Below are positions 7,304 through 17,405 of a stretch of 64,000 bases of DNA, piece after piece. Within the stretch, counting starts at the first letter, position 1; each line of letters opens with the position of its first letter. The notes under the pieces are model-generated. The model saw only the letters and a list, made by a program, of their open reading frames with translations, searched no databases and had not been told where the DNA came from. A program made the translations under genes and the position numbers. The DNA is taken from NCBI RefSeq assembly GCF_009674565.1, contig NZ_WKJL01000001.1, positions 62,001 to 126,000 on the forward strand. Reading direction: 5' to 3'. Origin of the DNA: Duganella aquatilis. Lineage in GTDB: Bacteria > Pseudomonadota > Gammaproteobacteria > Burkholderiales > Burkholderiaceae_D.

Positions 7304-10198
7304 TTATTCGTAGTCGCTGATCGGCGCGCAGCCGCAGAACAGGTTACGGTCGCCGTAGACGTTGTCGGCGCGGCCGACCGGCGGCCAGTATTTCTGCTTG
7401 CGCAGCGATGGCAGCGGATAGGCCGCCACTTCACGCGAGTACTTGCGGTCCCAGACGTCGGCCGTCAGCACTTCGGCGGTGTGCGGCGCGAACTTCAGCG
7501 GGTTGTTCAGCTTGTCGAACTCGCCGCTTTCCACTTTGGCGATCTCGCCGCGGATGGCGATCATGGCGTCGATGAAGCGGTCCATCTCGGCTTTCGATTC
7601 CGACTCGGTCGGCTCGATCATCAGCGTGCCCGGCACAGGGAACGACATGGTCGGGGCGTGGAAGCCGAAGTCCATCAGGCGCTTGGCCACGTCTTCGTTG
7701 CTGATGCCGGTGGCATCCTGCAGCGGACGCAGGTCGATGATGCACTCGTGCGCCACCAGGCCGTCGTGGCCCGAGTACAGCACAGGGAAGTGCGGCGACA
7801 GGCGGCGGGCGATGTAGTTGGCGTTCAGGATCGCGGTTTCGGTCGCGGCGGTCAGGCCTTCCGCGCCCATCATGGCGATGTACATCCACGAAATCGGCAG
7901 GATCGACGCCGAGCCGTATGGCGCGGCCGAGACGGCGCCGATGCCGGCGTTGTCGCGGATGTAGCCGTTCGAACGCTGGTTCGGCAGGAACTTGGCCAGG
8001 TGCGCGCCAACGCCGATCGGGCCGACGCCAGGGCCGCCGCCGCCGTGCGGGATGCAGAAGGTTTTGTGCAGGTTCAGGTGCGAGACGTCGCCGCCGAACG
8101 CTCCCGGCGCGGCCACGCCGACCAGTGCATTCATGTTGGCGCCGTCGACGTAGACCTGGCCGCCGTGGCTGTGGATGATTTCGCACAGCTCGCGGATGCC
8201 TTCTTCAAACACGCCGTGGGTCGAAGGGTAGGTGACCATGACGCAGGCCAGATTCTTCGAGTGCAGCTCGGCCTTGGCTTTCAAGTCGGCCAGGTCGACG
8301 TTGCCGTTTTCGTCGCAGGCGGTGACCACCACCTGCATGCCGACCATGCTGGCCGATGCCGGGTTGGTGCCGTGCGCCGACGATGGAATCAGGCAGATGT
8401 TGCGATGGCCTTCGCCACGCGACTGGTGGTAAGCCTGGATCACCAGCAGGCCGGCGTATTCGCCCTGCGAGCCGGCGTTAGGCTGCAGCGAGATGGCGGC
8501 GTAGCCGGTCACCGCGCACAGCATCTCTTCCAGCGACGCGATCATTTCGCGGTAGCCGACGGTCTGCGCTTCCGGCGCGAACGGGTGGATGGTCGAGAAT
8601 TCAGGCCAGGTGACCGGGATCATTTCGCTGGTGGCGTTCAGCTTCATGGTGCAGGAACCCAGCGGGATCATGGTGCGGTCCAGCGCCAAGTCCTTGTCGG
8701 CCAGCGAGCGCAGGTAGCGCAGCATCTCGGTTTCCGAGTGATAGCGGTTGAACACCGGGTGGCTCAGGTAGGCCGAGGTACGGGCCACCGCATCAGGGAA
8801 GGAGCGCTCGACGGCGGCTTCCACGGTGTCGAAGTCCGGGCCGTGGGCAGGACCGCCGACCGGGTGCGAGAACACGGTCCACAGCAGCGCGATGTCTTCG
8901 CGGGTGGTGGTTTCGTCCAGCGAGATGCCGACGTGCGAAGCGTCGATCACGCGCAGGTTGACGCCGTGCGAGTGGGCCGATGCATGCAGCTGCTCGGCGT
9001 TTTTCACGGCCACGGTCAGGGTGTCGAACCAGGTGTCGTTGGTGACGGTGTAGCCCAGGGTTTTCAGGTTCGAGGCCAGCACGCCGGTCAGGCGGTGCAC
9101 GCGCTTGGCGATCTGCTGCAGGCCTTGCGGGCCGTGGTAGACGGCGTACATCGACGCCATCACCGCCAGCAGCACCTGCGCGGTACAGATGTTGGAGGTG
9201 GCCTTTTCGCGGCGGATGTGCTGCTCGCGGGTTTGCAGGGCCAGGCGGTAAGCCTTGTTGCCTTGCGCGTCGATGGTCACGCCCACCAGGCGGCCTGGCA
9301 TCGAGCGTTTGAATTCGTCGCGGGTGGCCATGTAGCCGGCGTGCGGGCCGCCGAAGCCCAGCGGTACGCCGAAGCGCTGCGAGTTGCCGACAACCACGTC
9401 GGCGCCCCATTCGCCTGGAGGCGTCAGCATGGTCAGCGCCAGCAGGTCGGCGGCGGCAACCACCATCGCGCCCTTGGCCTTGACGGCTTCGACGTCGGCC
9501 TTGTAGTCGCGCACATTGCCGTTCACGCCCGGGTATTGCAGCAGCACGCCGAAGCATTCGCCCACGCTGGCCAGTTCGGCAGGGTGGAAGGTCTTGACGG
9601 TGATGTCCAGCGGCTTGGCGCGGGTTTCGATCACTTCGCGGGTTTGCGGCAGCACGTCGTCGGCGACGTAGAACACGTTCGATTTCGATTTGCTGACGCG
9701 CTGGATCAGCGTCATGGCTTCGGCGGCGGCGGTGCCTTCGTCCAGCATCGACGCGTTGGCGATGCCCATGCCGGTCAGGTCGGTGATGGTCTGCTGGAAG
9801 TTCAGGATCGCTTCCAGGCGGCCTTGCGAAATCTCGGGCTGGTATGGCGTGTAGGCGGTGTACCAGGCCGGGTTTTCAAAGATGTTGCGCAGGACGACGT
9901 TCGGCGTCAGCGTGTTGTAGTAGCCCTGGCCGATCAGCGACTTGAGCACCTTGTTCTTCGACGCGATTTTTTTCAGCTTGTTCAGCGCTTCGTTTTCCGG
10001 CATCGGCTGCGTGTAGGCGCCCAGCGGCAGGGCGGCCGTGTTGCGGATGTTGGCAGGCACGATGGCGTCGATCAGGGCGGCGCGGGTGGCGTAGCCGAGG
10101 ACCGACAGCATGGCTTGCTGTTCTGCGGCGTCAGGGCCGATGTGGCGGGCGATGAAGGCGTCGCGTGCTTCGAGTTGGGAGAGGCTGGTGCGGGTCAT
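7304..10198 (-). CDS. gcvP: Glycine dehydrogenase (decarboxylating), P protein
   Basis: A 964-residue single-chain P protein of the glycine cleavage system, the full length for the proteobacterial type. It decarboxylates glycine with pyridoxal phosphate and passes the aminomethyl group to lipoyl-GcvH. The N-terminal half (FIARHIGPD) and the C-terminal catalytic half are both intact; the PLP lysine sits in [18 protein letters not shown] near residue 710. It is the last gene of gcvT-gcvH-gcvP and is separated from gcvH by 67 bp containing an internal terminator, so it may be made in smaller amounts than GcvT and GcvH. Confidence 0.98.
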   Translation of the reverse strand: MTRTSLSQLEARDAFIARHIGPDAAEQQAMLSVLGYATRAALIDAIVPANIRNTAALPLGAYTQPMPENEALNKLKKIASKNKVLKSLIGQGYYNTLTPNVVLRNIFENPAWYTAYTPYQPEISQGRLEAILNFQQTITDLTGMGIANASMLDEGTAAAEAMTLIQRVSKSKSNVFYVADDVLPQTREVIETRAKPLDITVKTFHPAELASVGECFGVLLQYPGVNGNVRDYKADVEAVKAKGAMVVAAADLLALTMLTPPGEWGADVVVGNSQRFGVPLGFGGPHAGYMATRDEFKRSMPGRLVGVTIDAQGNKAYRLALQTREQHIRREKATSNICTAQVLLAVMASMYAVYHGPQGLQQIAKRVHRLTGVLASNLKTLGYTVTNDTWFDTLTVAVKNAEQLHASAHSHGVNLRVIDASHVGISLDETTTREDIALLWTVFSHPVGGPAHGPDFDTVEAAVERSFPDAVARTSAYLSHPVFNRYHSETEMLRYLRSLADKDLALDRTMIPLGSCTMKLNATSEMIPVTWPEFSTIHPFAPEAQTVGYREMIASLEEMLCAVTGYAAISLQPNAGSQGEYAGLLVIQAYHQSRGEGHRNICLIPSSAHGTNPASASMVGMQVVVTACDENGNVDLADLKAKAELHSKNLACVMVTYPSTHGVFEEGIRELCEIIHSHGGQVYVDGANMNALVGVAAPGAFGGDVSHLNLHKTFCIPHGGGGPGVGPIGVGAHLAKFLPNQRSNGYIRDNAGIGAVSAAPYGSASILPISWMYIAMMGAEGLTAATETAILNANYIARRLSPHFPVLYSGHDGLVAHECIIDLRPLQDATGISNEDVAKRLMDFGFHAPTMSFPVPGTLMIEPTESESKAEMDRFIDAMIAIRGEIAKVESGEFDKLNNPLKFAPHTAEVLTADVWDRKYSREVAAYPLPSLRKQKYWPPVGRADNVYGDRNLFCGCAPISDYE

Positions 10199-10225
10199 GA
10201 TTTGTCAGGGCGAGAGAGGAGAATA

Positions 10226-10250
10226 CAAAAAGGCCAGCACGGGGCTGGCC
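10226..10250 (-). terminator. Internal terminator/attenuator between gcvH and gcvP
   Basis: On the minus strand GGCCAGC (10250-10244), a five-base loop and GCTGGCC (10238-10232) are followed by TTTTTGTATT. This has the shape of an intrinsic terminator but lies inside the gcv operon, 52 bp before the gcvP start. It may lower gcvP transcription, or the hairpin may stabilise the gcvTH part of the message. Confidence 0.75.
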
Positions 10251-10265
10251 TCGGAGCGCTCGAAT

Positions 10266-10646
10266 TTAGGCGCCGGTGTTTTTGCCGTAGGCTTCAGCGT
10301 CCAGCAGGCCGTTGATGGCTGCGGCGTCGCTAGGCTTGATCTTGAACAGCCAGTTGGCGTAGGCGTCGGCGTTGATCGATTCCGGAGCGTTGACCACTTC
10401 TTCGTTCACGGCCACGACTTCGCCGGCCACCGGGGCGTAGATGTCGCTGGCGGCTTTCACCGATTCCACCACGGCGGCGTCGCTGCCGGCTTCGTAGGTG
10501 TCGCCGACTTTCGGCAGTTCGACGAAGACGATGTCGCCCAGTGCGTCCTGCGCGTACTCGGTGATGCCAACGGTGACAGTGCCGTCGGCTTCAGCGCGTA
10601 CCCACTCGTGGGATTCGGTGTACTTCAGGTCTGCAGGAATGTTCAT
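10266..10646 (-). CDS. gcvH: Glycine cleavage system H protein
   Basis: A 126-residue lipoyl carrier that shuttles the aminomethyl group between GcvP, GcvT and lipoamide dehydrogenase. The lipoylation site is the Lys in VESVKAASD near residue 64, and YTESHEWV at the N-terminus is diagnostic. ATG at 10646 (MNIPADLKY) was chosen because TTGGAG lies just upstream as the ribosome binding site; a TTG four codons earlier is part of that site. It follows gcvT closely. Confidence 0.97.
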   Translation of the reverse strand: MNIPADLKYTESHEWVRAEADGTVTVGITEYAQDALGDIVFVELPKVGDTYEAGSDAAVVESVKAASDIYAPVAGEVVAVNEEVVNAPESINADAYANWLFKIKPSDAAAINGLLDAEAYGKNTGA

Positions 10647-10682
10647 GTAAAGCTCCAAAAAGGATCGAGAGGTAAATTTTAA

Positions 10683-11804
10683 TTAAACGGCCAGGATCTT
10701 GCCGTTGCGGACGAACGGCAATTTAACCACAGAAGCGGCCAGTTTCTTGTCGCGGATTTCCACATGCACGGTGTCGCCGACGTTCACGCCGTTCGGCACG
10801 CGCGCCAGGGCGATGGCCTGCTGCATGCTCGGGCTGAAGGTGCCGCTGGTGATCTCGCCGGTGGCGTCGGTGCCGGCCACGATGACTTTCTGGTGCGCGC
10901 GCAGCACGCCGCCTTTTTCGCGCAGGATCAGGCCGACGAACTGGCTGTTCTGGCCCTTGGCCTGCAGCGCGGCCTTGCCGATGAAGTCGCGCTCGGAGAC
11001 CAGGTCGATGGTCCATGCCAGGCCGGCGTCCAGCGGGTTCACGGTTTCGTCCATGTCCTGGCCGTACAGGTTCATGCCGGCTTCCAGGCGCAGCGTGTCG
11101 CGCGCGCCCAAGCCCGCAGGCTTGACGCCGACGGCGACCAGCGCGTTCCACAGGTTCTCGGCCTGCTCGGCGGCGACGCCGATTTCAAAGCCGTCTTCGC
11201 CGGTGTAGCCGGTGCGGGCGATCATCGCCTCGCCGAAGGCGGCGCTTTGCGCGAAGGCGACGTTGAACGGCTTCATTTCGGCGGTGCCTTGCTTCGATTC
11301 AGGAATCACTTCCCATACCTTGGCGCGGGCGTTCGGGCCTTGCACGGCGATCAGCGCCATGGCGTTGGCGCCGTCGCGGCGCTGGGTGATGGTCAGGCCG
11401 GCGCCGGTGGCGTCGTTCTGCGCCTGCATCCACGCCACGTCCTTCTCGGCGGTACCGGCGTTGACCACCAGGCGGAACCAGCTCTCGTTGATGAAGTAGA
11501 CGATCAGGTCGTCGATGACGGTGCCTTCAGGATTCAGCATGCACGAGTACAGCGCCTTGCCCGATACCTGCAGCTTGTCGACGTTGTTGGCCAGCAGGCC
11601 GCGCAGGAAGGCGCGCACCTTGTCGCCCTTGATGTCGACCACGCACATGTGGGCGACGTCGAACATGCCGACGTCGGTGCGCACGGCGTTGTGTTCTTCG
11701 ATTTGGGAGCCGTAGTTGACGGGCATGTCCCAGCCGCCGAAATCGACCATGCGGGCGCCGGCTGCGCGGTGAGCGTTATTGAGGGGGGTAGCTTTGAGCG
11801 TCAT
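10683..11804 (-). CDS. gcvT: Glycine cleavage system T protein (aminomethyltransferase)
   Basis: A 373-residue tetrahydrofolate-dependent aminomethyltransferase. It releases ammonia and makes 5,10-methylene-THF from the aminomethyl-lipoyl arm. [20 protein letters not shown] near the N-terminus, [10 protein letters not shown] and the [14 protein letters not shown] motif are typical. ATG at 11804 (MTLKATP) was chosen over an in-frame TTG five codons earlier. It is the first gene behind the glycine riboswitch, so the operon should rise when glycine is abundant. Confidence 0.97.
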   Translation of the reverse strand: MTLKATPLNNAHRAAGARMVDFGGWDMPVNYGSQIEEHNAVRTDVGMFDVAHMCVVDIKGDKVRAFLRGLLANNVDKLQVSGKALYSCMLNPEGTVIDDLIVYFINESWFRLVVNAGTAEKDVAWMQAQNDATGAGLTITQRRDGANAMALIAVQGPNARAKVWEVIPESKQGTAEMKPFNVAFAQSAAFGEAMIARTGYTGEDGFEIGVAAEQAENLWNALVAVGVKPAGLGARDTLRLEAGMNLYGQDMDETVNPLDAGLAWTIDLVSERDFIGKAALQAKGQNSQFVGLILREKGGVLRAHQKVIVAGTDATGEITSGTFSPSMQQAIALARVPNGVNVGDTVHVEIRDKKLAASVVKLPFVRNGKILAV

Positions 11805-11813
11805 GGTCCGGTC

Positions 11814-11863
11814 CAAACGAAAAGAGGTTAACAGGGAATACTAATATTCCAAACCCCTCTGTC
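11814..11863 (-). terminator. Expression platform of the glycine riboswitch (candidate terminator)
   Basis: On the minus strand an AGAGG segment, the last P1 strand of the second aptamer, can pair with CCTCT just before a T run (CCTCTTTT). Between them GGAATA-TTAG-TATTCC (11850-11835) forms a closed inner hairpin. The AGAGG strand cannot be in the aptamer P1 and in this terminator at once, which suggests glycine binding prevents termination (an ON switch). Confidence 0.55.
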
Positions 11864-12034
11864 CTTGGTACCTGAGAGATAGCGGAAAGATCTTTCCGCA
11901 CGCCCCTTCGGTGGATTGCCCATGCAATCTCTCTCCAGAGTTTGAGCCATTCTTGGCCCCTTGACCGGTCCTTTTGCCTGAGAGTTTGTGGGTAGTGCCC
12001 CTTCGGCGGCAACGCGAGTTTGCCCTCTCCCGAT
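11853..12034 (-). ncRNA. Tandem glycine riboswitch
   Basis: Two consecutive glycine aptamers precede gcvT on the minus strand. Aptamer 1 (about 12031-11966) has CGGGAGAGGGC, the GCCGAAGGGGCA core and CTCTCAGGCAAAAGGAC. Aptamer 2 (about 11945-11853) has CTGGAGAGA, ACCGAAGGGGC and CTCTCAGGTACCAAGGACAG. These are the signature strings of the gcvT-type RNA in proteobacteria. The P1 helix of aptamer 2 is CTCTG with CAGAG. The element controls the gcvTHP operon in response to glycine. Confidence 0.96.
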
Positions 12035-12045
12035 CAAGACTCGGG

Positions 12046-12074
12046 AATATATGTCAGAAGGGCCTGAATGTCAA
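12046..12074 (-). promoter_or_regulatory. Promoter of the glycine riboswitch-gcv operon
   Basis: On the minus strand TTGACA (12074-12069), a 17-base spacer and TATATT (12051-12046): a near-consensus sigma70 promoter. Transcription should start about 12040, a few bases before the first aptamer stem. A strong constitutive promoter fits control by the riboswitch downstream. Confidence 0.8.
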
Positions 12075-12174
12075 TCTTGCGGCCCAGCGTGAGGCCGCGC
12101 ACGAATGGGGCAATAAAAAAGCTTCCATAGCGACAATTTGCTAGAATAAATCACACTTATTCAAGAGCCCAGCC

Positions 12175-12735
12175 ATGAGCCAAGATCATACAAATTACGA
12201 AGGACATGCGTGGTTCACGCTTTCCGGGGATGTTAACAGCGACATGGTGCGCCGCGTCTTCGACGCGGTGGCCGACATGACCGAAGACCGCATCACCACC
12301 GCCCACATCCTGATTCAGTCCAACGGCGGCTACGTCAGCGACGGCATCTGCCTGTACAACTACCTGAGCAAATTGCCGATCAAGATCGTCACCTACAACG
12401 CCGGCGCGGTGGCGTCGATCGCGGTGATTCTGTTTCTCTCGGGCAGCGAACGCTATGCCAGCGACACCGCCCGTTTCATGGTGCACAAGTCGCACGCCAG
12501 CGCGCCGCACGGCGCCCGCCCGGACGCGCTGCGCATCATCGTCGAAGGTTTGCAGGCGGACGATGCGCGCACCGAGCAAATCCTGCGCAGCCACGTGGAA
12601 CTGTCTGATGAGCAATGGCGCACGCACGAATATTCGGACCTGCACTTGACGGCGGCCCAGGCGCATACGGTAGGGATGATTAACAGCGTGGAAGACTTCG
12701 TGCCGCCCAGCGGCCAGCGGGTGACCAATATCTGA
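12175..12735 (+). CDS. ClpP-like serine protease, stand-alone
   Basis: A 186-residue protein of the ClpP fold. The catalytic triad can be placed: Ser81 in NAGAVASIAV, His104 in FMVHKSH and Asp155 in EYSDLHLTAAQA, which aligns with the RD.F.SA.EA segment of ClpP. ILIQSNGGYVSDGICLY matches the oxyanion-loop region. Overall similarity to housekeeping ClpP looks low, and there is no clpX or clpA gene beside it. It faces away from the gcv riboswitch. It could be an accessory ClpP or a peptidase acting without an ATPase. Confidence 0.82.
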   Translation: MSQDHTNYEGHAWFTLSGDVNSDMVRRVFDAVADMTEDRITTAHILIQSNGGYVSDGICLYNYLSKLPIKIVTYNAGAVASIAVILFLSGSERYASDTARFMVHKSHASAPHGARPDALRIIVEGLQADDARTEQILRSHVELSDEQWRTHEYSDLHLTAAQAHTVGMINSVEDFVPPSGQRVTNI

Positions 12736-12745
12736 TGAGGGAGCG

Positions 12746-12768
12746 ATGCGGCGCGCACGGCGCCGCAT
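12746..12768. terminator. Hairpin between convergent genes, possible two-way terminator
   Basis: ATGCGGCGC (12746-12754) and GCGCCGCAT (12760-12768) make a nine-bp stem with a five-base loop, followed by TT on the plus strand. It lies between the stops of the ClpP-like gene and the 65-residue gene, 10-20 bases from each. The T run is short. Confidence 0.55.
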
Positions 12769-12786
12769 TTACCGCTGATTGTCTAC

Positions 12787-12984
12787 TTAGCGGTTGCCGG
12801 ATTGCTTGTTGCCGTCATTTTTAGGGTTTTGACGGCCAGCATCGATCTGTTGCTCACGGGTGCCGCCTTGCTGATCGCTGCGCGATCCGCTGGACGAACC
12901 TGCACTGCCCGATTGCTTGCTGCCTTGGTTCGAGCCTTGTTTCGAGCCCTGGTTACTGCTGCTGCCTTTTTGGTTCGAGTTCAT
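12787..12984 (-). CDS. Small Ser/Gly/Gln-rich low-complexity protein
   Basis: A 65-residue, strongly hydrophilic protein made of repeated SNQGSKQGS-type units followed by a QQIDAGRQNPKNDGNK tail. It has no hydrophobic core and is likely disordered. A strong Shine-Dalgarno (AAGGAAGCAAC before the ATG) favours this frame over the overlapping plus-strand frame. It resembles small stress-related hydrophilic proteins with KGG-like repeats in composition only; I do not assign it. Confidence 0.6.
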   Translation of the reverse strand: MNSNQKGSSSNQGSKQGSNQGSKQSGSAGSSSGSRSDQQGGTREQQIDAGRQNPKNDGNKQSGNR

Positions 12985-13142
12985 GTTGCTTCCTTTTTAA
13001 AGTGAAAAGAACGTACTCGCCAGAATCGTCCCGGCCGTTTGTTGGCTGAGGCGTTTCCGGTGACGCCATGATGCGTTTTTGAGCTTCTGCCCGGTATCGG
13101 AGTTCGTGCTGATGGTCTGTAGGAGTACGCCTCACTGGCAGC

Positions 13143-14570
13143 TTAAAACTCTTCCCATTCGACCTCCTTGCGCACGGCGCGCATCGGCTGGGGCAGGGCG
13201 TTGCGCGCTGCCGCATGCGGCCCGACGGCCGATGCGTTGCCTGCCGACGCCGCCTCATCGGCCGCAAACACGCTGATGGCCGCGCTCAGCTTGGCGGTCT
13301 CACCCCGCATCGACGCGGCTGCGGCTGTGGCCTGTTCCACCAGCGCCGCGTTCTGCTGGGTCGCCTGGTCCATGGCGGCAATCGCCTGGTTCACCTGTTC
13401 CAGCCCGGCGGTCTGCTCGGCGCTGGCGTCGGCGATTTCGCCGATCAGCCCGGTCACCTGCTTGACGCTGCCGACCACCTCGTCCATGGTCTTGCGGGCC
13501 TGATCGGCCAGCTGTGTGCCGCGCGCCACCTTGTCGACCGAATCGTCGATCAGCGCCTTGATTTCCCTGGCCGCCGCCGCCGAACGCTGCGCCAGGTTGC
13601 GCACCTCGGACGCAACCACCGCAAAGCCGCGCCCCTGTTCGCCGGCGCGCGCCGCCTCCACCGCCGCGTTCAGCGCCAGGATATTGGTCTGGAAAGCGAT
13701 GCCGTCTATCACGCCGATAATCTCGGCAATCTTGCGCGAGCTGTCGTTGATCGACGCCATGGTGCCGACCACCTGCGCCACATCGCCGCCGCCGCGCACC
13801 GCCACGGCGGACGCCGACAGCGCCAGCTTGTTGGCTTCCATTGCATGGCCGGCGTTCTGGCGCACGGTGGCGGTCAGCTGTTCCATGGAAGAGGCCGTTT
13901 GTTCCAGCGCCGACGCCTGCTGCTCGGTGCGCGCCGACAAATCCTGGTTGCCCTCCGCAATCTCCGCCGCCGAGCCGCCGATCGCCCTTGCGCCGCTTTG
14001 CACCTGGCTGACGATGGCGTGCAGGCTGTCGTTCATGTGCTGCATGGCGCACAGCAGCTTGCCGGTCTGATTGTCCGGCTGCGGCGGAATGCAGGTGCCG
14101 AGGTCGCCGCCGGCGATGCGTTGCGCCACCAGCATGGCGTGCTGCAGCGGCGAGGTGATCGAGCGCGCCGTCCACAGCGCCAGCAAGGCGCCGCCGGCGA
14201 TGGCGGCAAACAACAGGCTGAACGTCGTGACGCGGGCGCCGGCGTACAATTCATCTTGCTGTTTGCTTGCCTCCTGGCTGGACTGGATGGCGCTGACCAA
14301 CAATTGGCTCAACTGGGTGTTCAGGGACTTGGCCTGCTGCAACTGGGTTTCCAGCGATGGCGCCGCACCTTCATTGAGCAGGGTTTCGTTGCGGCGAGAC
14401 AATGCTGCGATAGTCTGCGGCAGCCACTGGCCGTTCAGTTCGACCGAGGCGCGGTTGATGGCGCTGATGCGCGACAGGGCGCTGATTCCCACCAGCGCCG
14501 TCAGGCTCAGCACGACGGCAAAGGCGGCCAACAGTTTGCGGGACGTTTCCAGGTTGTGCAGGAATTTCAT
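13143..14570 (-). CDS. Methyl-accepting chemotaxis protein with CheR-binding tail
   Basis: A 475-residue chemoreceptor from ATG 14570 ([10 protein letters not shown]), preceded by AAGGATG. TM1 is about residues 11-32 and TM2 about 114-133, leaving a short periplasmic part of about 80 residues. HAMP follows, then a canonical cytoplasmic domain with [20 protein letters not shown] as the first methylation region and [20 protein letters not shown] at the tip. The protein ends in EWEEF, a xWxxF-type pentapeptide that tethers CheR and CheB in high-abundance receptors. The ligand is unknown. Confidence 0.95.
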   Translation of the reverse strand: MKFLHNLETSRKLLAAFAVVLSLTALVGISALSRISAINRASVELNGQWLPQTIAALSRRNETLLNEGAAPSLETQLQQAKSLNTQLSQLLVSAIQSSQEASKQQDELYAGARVTTFSLLFAAIAGGALLALWTARSITSPLQHAMLVAQRIAGGDLGTCIPPQPDNQTGKLLCAMQHMNDSLHAIVSQVQSGARAIGGSAAEIAEGNQDLSARTEQQASALEQTASSMEQLTATVRQNAGHAMEANKLALSASAVAVRGGGDVAQVVGTMASINDSSRKIAEIIGVIDGIAFQTNILALNAAVEAARAGEQGRGFAVVASEVRNLAQRSAAAAREIKALIDDSVDKVARGTQLADQARKTMDEVVGSVKQVTGLIGEIADASAEQTAGLEQVNQAIAAMDQATQQNAALVEQATAAAASMRGETAKLSAAISVFAADEAASAGNASAVGPHAAARNALPQPMRAVRKEVEWEEF

Positions 14571-14754
14571 GGGCATCCTTGGTGGCGGTTGATGGAAGGA
14601 AAGGGAGCTTTTTATCTTAGGGAAACTGCAACCTTGCCTGTTGAGCCGTCTCAAAATACGCAAAAAATTGCAGATTCTTGGTGCTTTGGTATTGCTTGAT
14701 GGAAATATCATGTAAGAATGATGAGATACGCTGATTGACTCCGCAGGAACGCCC

Positions 14755-17214
14755 ATGGTTGCAACTCCAACAACGCTTGCCACGCCGAAGAAGACGGTGT
14801 CGCCGCGGCATGCTTTGCTGGAAGAGCTGATCGGCATCGCGGTCAAGCATGCGGGCGATCAGTATCTGGATCTGGCCGCCAGGCTGGCCGGCGCGCTGAT
14901 CGATGCGACCGATGGCGATACGCGCTTGTTCCAGCAGCGCGTCCGCGCCGGCAATTTGCTGCGCAATCGCAATTTCGCGTTTTTGCATCTGGCCACCAGC
15001 ACGCTGGAGAAGGCGCTGCGGCGCGAGATCGCCGAATTGGCGCCGGCCGGCAAACGGGTGGTGCGCGGCGCGGACCAGCCGCTGTCGCTGGTGCCGTTCG
15101 AGGAGATGGACAGCAAGGTCGCTTTAAGCGGCGTCAGCAAACCGTTCGAGGTGCAGTATGCGGATGCCTTGCAGACGCTGAATGTGCGGCTGGCGTTTTT
15201 GCTGGAGCGCGATATTCTGCGCGTCAGCCAGAATCCGTTCCGGCCGGCGGTGTTTCTGGAGGCCTTGCAGCAGGCGTGGACGGAGTTTGATCCGGAGGAG
15301 GAATCGGCCGGGCTGTTGCAGCCGTGGATCAAGCCGGACATGTTCATCGCGCTGGGGCCGATGCTTGAGGCCTTGAGCCTGGCCTTGCAGAGCAAGGGCG
15401 TGTTGCCGGGCAGCGTGGATGGCTACAAGCGCCGCAAGGCGGATGGCGGGGCGGCCAAGGCCAGTACCAACCAGGCGGCGTTGGCGCAGCAGTTGCGGCA
15501 GTTTTTTGCGTCCAGCGATGTGGCCGGTTCGGCGGCGGGGCAGATTGTCGATGGCATTGCCAGCGGCATGCTGGGCGGCGGCGTTGATTTGACGATACCG
15601 GATCTGCCGGCGTCGGTGCTGTCGGCCGGCAGCACGTGGGCGCCGAACGGCGCGCATGCCACGGGCGCGCCGCTTGTCGGCCAGCCCGGCGTGCATGCGG
15701 TGGGCGGGATGATGCCGGGCTTCACCGGCGGCGCTCCGGCAGCCGGCGCGCTGGCAATGGGCGGCGGGCAGATGGCGATGCCGGCCGGCGGCTGGCCGCA
15801 AGGAGCGGCCCAGGGCTTCCACGTCGGCGCCGTGCCCAACGAAGAGCTGCAACGCGCGGCGCAACTGCAGGCCAGACAGCCATTGCTGGCCTACCTCGCC
15901 ACGCTGCAGAAAGCCGCCCCGTTCGAGTCGGGCGGCGGCGCCGCGCCGGCGCAGGCAAGCAACGTCTTCTACCTGCCCAGCCTGAAGCAAACCATGCCGG
16001 AAGGCAGCCTGACGCGCGCCGATGAATCGACCATCGACCTGCTGTCCGCCGTCTTCGACACCGTATTCCGCGACCAGAGCATCTCGCCGGAAATCCGCGA
16101 GCTGATCCGCTTCCTGCAAATCCCGGTACTGAAAGCCGCACTGGTCGACAAGAATTTCTTCTTCCAGGAAGCCCACCCGGCGCGCCGCCTGCTGGAACTG
16201 CTGTCGCGCATGGGCTGGGAGCAGCGCAAGGGGCCGGACGATCCGCTGTTCCAGGCCATGCAGCGCAGCGTCGACCGCGTCGGCCGCGACTACGAGCAGG
16301 AACTGTCGGTGTTCACCGAAGCCGTCAACGAACTGGAAGCCTCGATCCAGGCCGAGGAAAAGGCCGCCGCAGCCGCCATCGCCGCACCGATCGCCGCCGC
16401 GCTCAAGCAGGAAAAAATGGCCGAGTCGAACAAGCTGGCCAAAAACGCTGTCGCGCTGCGCATCGGTACCGGCGAAGTGATCGCCGTGGTCGAAGCCTTC
16501 CTCGAACAGCGCTGGGTATCGGTGCTGACCATCGCCTACAGCATCGAAGACGACAAGCCCGGCGCCGTCAACAACGCCACCAGGGCTATGGACGAGCTGA
16601 TCTGGAGCGTGCGGCCGAAACTGACGCCGGACGACCGCAAGCAATTGATCGCCAAGCTGCCCGGCCTGCTGTCGGCGCTGAACAAATGGCTGGACGTCAT
16701 CAAGTGGCAGGACGCCGACCGCCTGCAATTCTTTGCCGAACTGGCCGAATGCCACGCCTCCATCGTGCGCGCGCCGCTGGACATGTCGCCCGAGCGGCAA
16801 GTGGAAATCTCCATGCAGGTCGCCCAACAGGCCGCCGAACGCCGGCTGGCGCTGCAAGCCAAGGCCGACGCCGAAGCCGCGCGGCAGGCCGCGCCGGAGC
16901 CGGAAGAGGAAGACGCCATCATCGAAGTCGACAGCCTGGCGCGCGGCATGTGGCTGGAATTCGAACAGGAGGATGGCAGCAGCCGCAAGGTCAAGCTGGC
17001 CTGGATCAGTCCCCAGCGCACGCTCTACATCTTCTCAACGGCGGCGCGGCAGGAAGCCTTCTCGATGTCCGGCGCCGACCTGGCCCGGCGCTTCCGCGAA
17101 GGCAGCGCCCAGGTGGTGCGCACCGAAGGCGTGGTCGCGGTCGCCCTGTCCCAGGCCCTGTCCCGCAGCGCCGACAACGACGCCAGCATCACCCAGCCAG
17201 CCGCCGCCGGCTGA
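14755..17214 (+). CDS. DUF1631 family protein
   Basis: An 819-residue protein of the betaproteobacterial DUF1631 family (function unknown, sometimes mislabelled thymidine phosphorylase). The N-terminal helical part has [20 protein letters not shown]. Residues about 290-360 are a Gly/Ala/Met/Pro-rich linker ([20 protein letters not shown]) between two helical halves. The C-terminal segment ([20 protein letters not shown] then [12 protein letters not shown]) resembles a small beta-barrel such as PilZ, so a link to c-di-GMP signalling is possible but unproved. ATG 14755 has AGGA upstream. Confidence 0.88.
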   Translation: MVATPTTLATPKKTVSPRHALLEELIGIAVKHAGDQYLDLAARLAGALIDATDGDTRLFQQRVRAGNLLRNRNFAFLHLATSTLEKALRREIAELAPAGKRVVRGADQPLSLVPFEEMDSKVALSGVSKPFEVQYADALQTLNVRLAFLLERDILRVSQNPFRPAVFLEALQQAWTEFDPEEESAGLLQPWIKPDMFIALGPMLEALSLALQSKGVLPGSVDGYKRRKADGGAAKASTNQAALAQQLRQFFASSDVAGSAAGQIVDGIASGMLGGGVDLTIPDLPASVLSAGSTWAPNGAHATGAPLVGQPGVHAVGGMMPGFTGGAPAAGALAMGGGQMAMPAGGWPQGAAQGFHVGAVPNEELQRAAQLQARQPLLAYLATLQKAAPFESGGGAAPAQASNVFYLPSLKQTMPEGSLTRADESTIDLLSAVFDTVFRDQSISPEIRELIRFLQIPVLKAALVDKNFFFQEAHPARRLLELLSRMGWEQRKGPDDPLFQAMQRSVDRVGRDYEQELSVFTEAVNELEASIQAEEKAAAAAIAAPIAAALKQEKMAESNKLAKNAVALRIGTGEVIAVVEAFLEQRWVSVLTIAYSIEDDKPGAVNNATRAMDELIWSVRPKLTPDDRKQLIAKLPGLLSALNKWLDVIKWQDADRLQFFAELAECHASIVRAPLDMSPERQVEISMQVAQQAAERRLALQAKADAEAARQAAPEPEEEDAIIEVDSLARGMWLEFEQEDGSSRKVKLAWISPQRTLYIFSTAARQEAFSMSGADLARRFREGSAQVVRTEGVVAVALSQALSRSADNDASITQPAAAG

Positions 17215-17369
17215 CCGGGCCGCACGCCGGGTGGAACGATCCGCAGCGCACAATTGAACGCCTTGCGCCGTCCTTTGGTTATCATGTGACATGCGCCGAG
17301 GTGATCGGAATTGCGAGAATGCCACCACTGTTAAGCTGATCTTGACTGTTGTGGTGCTGCAATAATCGC

Positions 17370-17375
17370 TAGAAT
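17370..17375 (+). promoter_or_regulatory. Candidate -10 element of the PAP2 phosphatase gene
   Basis: TAGAAT lies 30 bp before the ATG. The best -35 (TTGTGG) is only 15 bases away, so this is tentative. Confidence 0.3.
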
Positions 17376-17405
17376 GTGTTCACGTGAATTGATAGGTGCG
17401 CAGTT

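Noticed and set aside
7481..10315. 944-codon plus-strand frame opposite gcvP
   Set aside because: Val/Gly/Arg/His-rich shadow; gcvP on the minus strand is full length.
12802..13005. 67-codon plus-strand frame opposite the Ser/Gly/Gln-rich protein
   Set aside because: The minus-strand frame has a strong ribosome binding site and coherent repeats; the plus-strand frame has neither.
13215..14699. 494-codon plus-strand frame opposite the second chemoreceptor
   Set aside because: Arg/His/Gly-rich shadow with no Shine-Dalgarno; the receptor is complete on the other strand.
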